From Tomocerus qinae (Eukaryota > Arthropoda > Collembola > Entomobryomorpha > Tomoceridae): a DNA stretch of 64,000 bases. Below the pieces are notes generated by a model that was given only the letters and a program-made list of their open reading frames with translations, was not told where the DNA came from and did not search any database. The stretch is taken from NCBI GenBank assembly GCA_020055645.1, contig CM034548.1, forward strand, positions 11,966,001-12,030,000, given 5' to 3'. A program made the position numbers and the translations under genes. Positions 60,001-64,000 of the stretch are shown here, in pieces. Position 1 is the first letter of the stretch. Every line of letters starts with the position of its first letter.

Positions 60001-61863
60001 TCTTAGACTCCTACGACCGTCGCAGGAGAAAACGTTGACCTAGATTCGTATGACGTTAGCAGTTACATATAATACTATTTTTAAATAAATAATTCGATTC
60101 TTTTTGTTCGTTGGAACCGTAGCAAAACAATATCTACGTCAATTGATGTCTCATATCAATCGATCTTAACGTTTTATATATGATCAAAACTGTATGGATA
60201 TAAAAAGGTAGCTATCAAGAATCAATATCTATATTATAATCGTATATATTATCTATATTATAATCGTAGACTTGGTAAGCAATAAATTTACCTACCTATA
60301 TATCTATGTATGTATGTCTTGGTAGGGCGATCGTAAAAGCAAGATGCATATTACAAAAAAATGACCTACGCTCTGGGCTGGTATTAATTAGTTTTGAAAT
60401 TCAACCAAAATGTTGACACGTAAATCTTTCGAAATTCAATAGCAGCCCTGGTGGCCTAGTAATATAAAAGTTCGTAAACTGCTTAGTTTATCCATACTGG
60501 GAGTAGGAAAACTATTTTAAGTAATTCAGTCAGCATTCAGAAAGCAATGACAAAAATATAGTTTGCTCATAATTAAAAATTTTGGATAAAACATTTGTGG
60601 AATATTTGATAGAGATTAAAATATGGTACATGTCTACCTAATTTTGCTTTAAGTGTTTGATGTTGTGAGTAGTAAATAGATCGTCAGTAATTTATTATAA
60701 AAACGAACCCTTTGTAATTCATCAATTAATCTTAGATATGATTAAGCTCATTTCATTTGAAATTTGAAATAAATAAGGAGTTGTAAATACAGTTTCTGTG
60801 TTTTAAACTTCATATTTTGGGCTAGTTTCCTATTACCAATGCTTTTTTACAATCCTATTTCATCAGGTTTTACTACAGCCCAAAAAACAAAGCATTATTT
60901 ATCTGCCGAGGATAAATATGCTTGTTGTGTTCTTTTTCATTTCAAACGTAAAAATAATGTAATCGATAAAAAATATTACGATGTGATGAATTATAATTTG
61001 TTTATGTTGCTTACAGTCGTTTAAATTAAATTAGTCTAAATAGTTGTCATTAGTGCTAACTATATGTGCGATCGCAATTTTAGTTTGACAATAAAGCACA
61101 GTGGAACTCAACACCAGAAATAAATGACAAAAACAAAGAAACTATTTTAAAAATTTGAATTTGTATTTTGTCATTATATAAAAGCAGGATTTTTTCAAGT
61201 TCATTTTCAACCTTCGTTATGAATTATCTTACTACCCATAATAAATTTTCTAGCCATGTAAAGCAATTAAACCACACTGACTCTAAAGATGAAGTAGATT
61301 TGTCTTTTTTGTGAGTCTTAAAATTGAATATGGTAATGCGAAAATAATTAAATAATTATTCTAGTCTTGCATGCCTCTGAATTTTAAAATGGATGTCACC
61401 TGAAGGTTTAATTTTCATTTCAGTATCTGTATGCCAATTAAAGCAGCATTAAATAATTGCAGAAATTAAATCGATAGATTTAATTAAATTAATAGATTAA
61501 TAAATACTATGACAAGTACAGCACAGGAGCATCCTTAATCATTTTGACCTTTTAATCGAAGTACTCCTTGTGGTTGTTGAGATTCTAAGTGCTGCACCCC
61601 ATTTAGAATTATACAATTTCATAAAAAATAAATAATTATTGCTACAACATGTGATTTACTTTGAAAAATTTTATTCAAAGGGAAATCAAGGTATGGTTCA
61701 ATCCGGAAACGATAGCCTATTGATGCAGCCCCAAAACTGTCAGCTAAATTGTCATACAATCAATTCCCCTCAATCTACTCTGTCTACACTGATCTCATCT
61801 GACAACCACTCACATTACCAAAACGATCCCGATTCTGCTTGCCAGATGGACAATTGGTCCTAA
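54007..61863 (+). CDS. Large Ser/Lys-rich, mostly disordered protein (short isoform model)
   Basis: I do not recognise this gene with confidence. Exons 54007-54014, 54369-54492, 54658-54719, 54807-55246, 55478-58543, 58675-59189, 59566-59700 and 61681-61863 join in frame to 1510 aa. The start is inferred: ATGGAGAA splices to the phase-matched acceptor at 54369. Layout: a basic N-terminus; a Pro/Ser/Thr segment to residue about 211; a highly charged Lys/Ser/Glu region (about 212-560) with many KKEK and SSRSSSSKEK runs, likely nuclear; EIVVLSSDSSD near residue 486, a SUMO-interaction-like motif; a Pro-Ala tract (about 853-915); a predicted helical region (about 924-1175) with YFAIVVLINVMIADSLYNEF and LMGVRYRILCILKVY; then a Met/Gln/Ser/Asn-rich tail. 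A divergent AF4/FMR2 (lilliputian) relative is possible, but no diagnostic motif is secure. Confidence 0.78.
57403..57590 (+). repeat. Hexanucleotide Pro-Ala coding minisatellite
   Basis: Thirty-odd degenerate copies of CCAGCT / CTAGCT / CCAACT within the large exon encode alternating Pro-Ala and Pro-Leu-Ala dipeptides. Because the unit is six bases, all frames through it stay open. This explains the 147-aa and 102-aa frames seen on the opposite strand. Confidence 0.9.
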
Positions 61864-63849
61864 ATATTATAATCATTTGAAAATCTAGGTGTACCGCAGC
61901 GTAGCAGTTGTAAAACTGATTTAGTCAATGGATTACTTGCTTTAGGAGTCAACATAAATAATATATAATATTTTAGACTACTGTAAGACAAAACTTAGTT
62001 TGTGTAGAAAACTTGGTCTTTGTACCAATAATTAAATTATATATTTTAATTAGTACTTAGAAATGCAGTCTTAGATATTAGCATACCTGCACGTTGTAAA
62101 TAGATCGTAAACTGTAGAATTGAATCACTAAACGTTAAGATTACAATTACATTCAAATGCAAATCTATGAAAGTTTCCATTGAATTTTACGCGGACCAGA
62201 AAATGGAGACAATTCACAATTTTTAATGCTGTATTACTGCTGAAAACGTTATTTTTTTCTGAATTTTTGAACGACCTCTATCTCAAATCCCAACACATAT
62301 ACCTAAGATTGTCTACTAACTTATTAGTTTGTTTTATTTTAAATTTATGCCATTATTGTAACTAGAATATGCATCGTCTGTTTAAATGATATGTATTTTG
62401 CATTTACCTGAATAAATATGGAAAATGACGACACGTAGATAATGTTCCACTTTACTATACCCAGATAACTATTATATTCTTACATCTCATCTTAATTATT
62501 ATAGTTACAATGATCAATGTACTTCGAAGTCTAAAACAAGTGGAAACTAACATTGACGAATGAAGAAATGACAAAAATTAATTAAACGGCTTCGTAATAT
62601 GGCACGGTATGAAATACTAAGTACATTTTTGGTTTATCTTATGCGACTGCAAATAACAATTTTCGTAAATACTAACGTATGTGCATGTTCAACTCAAAGA
62701 AAGCAATGCTTCTAATGCGAATAAGGACACATTTGGAGATCATTTACGACGTCTTTGTATTGGCTGTATCTAACTTTAATGCTATATTGTAGTTCACTTA
62801 TATAGTATTAAAGCCAAAAAATATTTGCGTCCTTCAATGGTAATTAGGAAAAAGGAAGATGTCCAGCCTCAAGTTTTAACTTATGATTCGGCAATTCTTC
62901 GTTGTTTAGAATAATTAGAACGTTACATAACATGATCTTTTACATATCAAAGGTTCACAATTAGCACATGGAACAATTATTGCTGAATATTTTTAAATAC
63001 ATTTTATTTTTTGAAATCGGTGGAATCAATTCAATGTAATTATCCGATGAGTCTTATATGGATTTAGCAGTTCTTACGACATTTATGTATTAATCTTGTT
63101 GATTCAAAACAAAAATAGAAACTGGCCGATGTTGAGAGAACCTTTAATGTAGAAAATGTTTTGTGGGTTGATGTTTATCTTCACTCTATTCTATGGCTGT
63201 CTTTGGATGTTTTTGTTATGCAAATTTAACTTTTCTTATGATGAACTTATTACAATTAGAAATATTTTGTTATGTACCTTGTGGAAGGAGAAGGAAGTAT
63301 ATGCAAAGAAAAATGTTGGCAATATGCATATGAGAGGTAATTGAGATGTTGCAATAAATGTAAAATGACTTTCTATCTTTTACAGCAATTCTTATTTAAA
63401 TATTTTGTCAATTATGTGAATATCTAATTAAATATTTTTTATTAGTAACCAGATGTTTACAGAATGCAGAAAAAGAAGACCTAACTATTATTTATAAAGG
63501 ACGAGCAAAGATTTAACAGGTCTGAGAAAGTACACGTTAAAGTAAAACAAAATAAACCCGTAGTCACAGAAGATGTAAAATTATTCACGAATTTCAGGAT
63601 GCATAATATATTGGCCTACTATATACGTTGGATTAGATTTTTTAGTCAATATGCTATTTAGGGTCACAATATTAAAATTAGTTAAGGGGTATTGCTTGGG
63701 TAATGTCAATTGTAAAATTTTACACTTCACACAGCTTTTTTCATGGATAAACTTTTTTTCATGGCTAAAATAATTCTTAGTTTTTTATTAAAAATTTTAT
63801 GGAGGATTAATTTTACTATAGAATGATCATTTATTGCTTACTGAAATAG
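61864..63849. other. Intron or 3' region of the Ser/Lys-rich gene
   Basis: If the exon at 61681 is terminal, this is its 3' UTR and downstream DNA. If the long isoform is used, it lies inside an intron running from 59701 to 63849. No other gene is visible. Confidence 0.5.
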
Positions 63850-64000
63850 GCCACAAAATCGCAAATGACGCATCAGCAAAATCAGCAGTTACAAGGAACT
63901 CCCCAAGGTCACCATGTAATGTCAAGATCAATCAGCATGCCGCTTGAAAATCCAGGTCAAATGTCAACGCAAATGTTGGACCGTCGTTCTTCTTTTGAAT
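63850..64000 (+). CDS. Further exon of the Ser/Lys-rich gene, cut by the window end
   Basis: After an ATAG acceptor at 63846-63849 the frame opens as ATKSQMTHQQNQQLQG and stays open to the last base, ending in LDRRSSFE. The Gln/Met/His-rich composition matches exons 58675-59189 and 59566-59700, and the phase (0) fits a direct join to the donor at 59701. It would replace the 61681-61863 exon in a longer isoform that continues outside the window. It includes RSISMP, a possible basophilic kinase site (inference). Confidence 0.65.

Overview
This is eukaryotic nuclear DNA, most likely from an arthropod. The genes are split by many short GT–AG introns, the DNA is AT-rich, and short CCTAA (TTAGG-type) telomere-like runs occur. 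The recognised proteins are typical animal cell-biology genes. I cannot fix the species; a hexapod with intron-rich genes fits better than a fly. I saw no operons, CRISPR arrays or bacterial signals, and I recognised no tRNA or rRNA genes.

Layout. (1) 1498-2846 (+): GOSR1, a Golgi SNARE. (2) 3733-4108: a foldback MITE with a perfect 9-bp target duplication. (3) 4243-5740 (+): RMND1, a mitochondrial translation-support protein. (4) 8723-19718 (-): MED13 (skuld), 28 coding exons, 2276 aa. (5) 20322-21579 (+): mitochondrial ribosomal protein L50, head to head with MED13. (6) 22133-32565 (-): BLTP2/hobbit (KIAA0100), a bridge-like lipid-transfer protein, 37 coding exons, 2212 aa, tail to tail with MRPL50. 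(7) 34750-35687: a repeat element with terminal inverted repeats, GC-rich ends and an AT-rich tandem core. (8) 36003-37592 (+): a JAZF1/SFP1-like zinc-finger protein, 320 aa. (9) 41154-44273 (+): SVOP, a 12-TM transporter-like protein, 565 aa. (10) 45535-46218: a second foldback repeat built from GCTCCC units. (11) 46802-47791 (-): the 3' part of a non-LTR reverse transcriptase. (12) 54007 to the window end (+): a large, mostly disordered Ser/Lys-rich protein I do not recognise. It has one possible terminal exon ending at 61863 and another exon running off the window.

For the seven internal genes (GOSR1, RMND1, MED13, MRPL50, BLTP2, the zinc finger and SVOP) and the short isoform of the last gene, I placed every exon junction by eye. 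The summed coding length of each is a multiple of three, which supports the models. The genes are independent housekeeping and neuronal genes rather than one pathway. The only likely shared control is the roughly 600-bp divergent MED13/MRPL50 promoter interval. No clear undescribed system is present. The best leads are the unassigned 1510+ aa protein, the structured repeats, an apparent GC-AG intron in MED13, and a large His/Met/Pro-rich insertion in the MED13 N-terminal domain.
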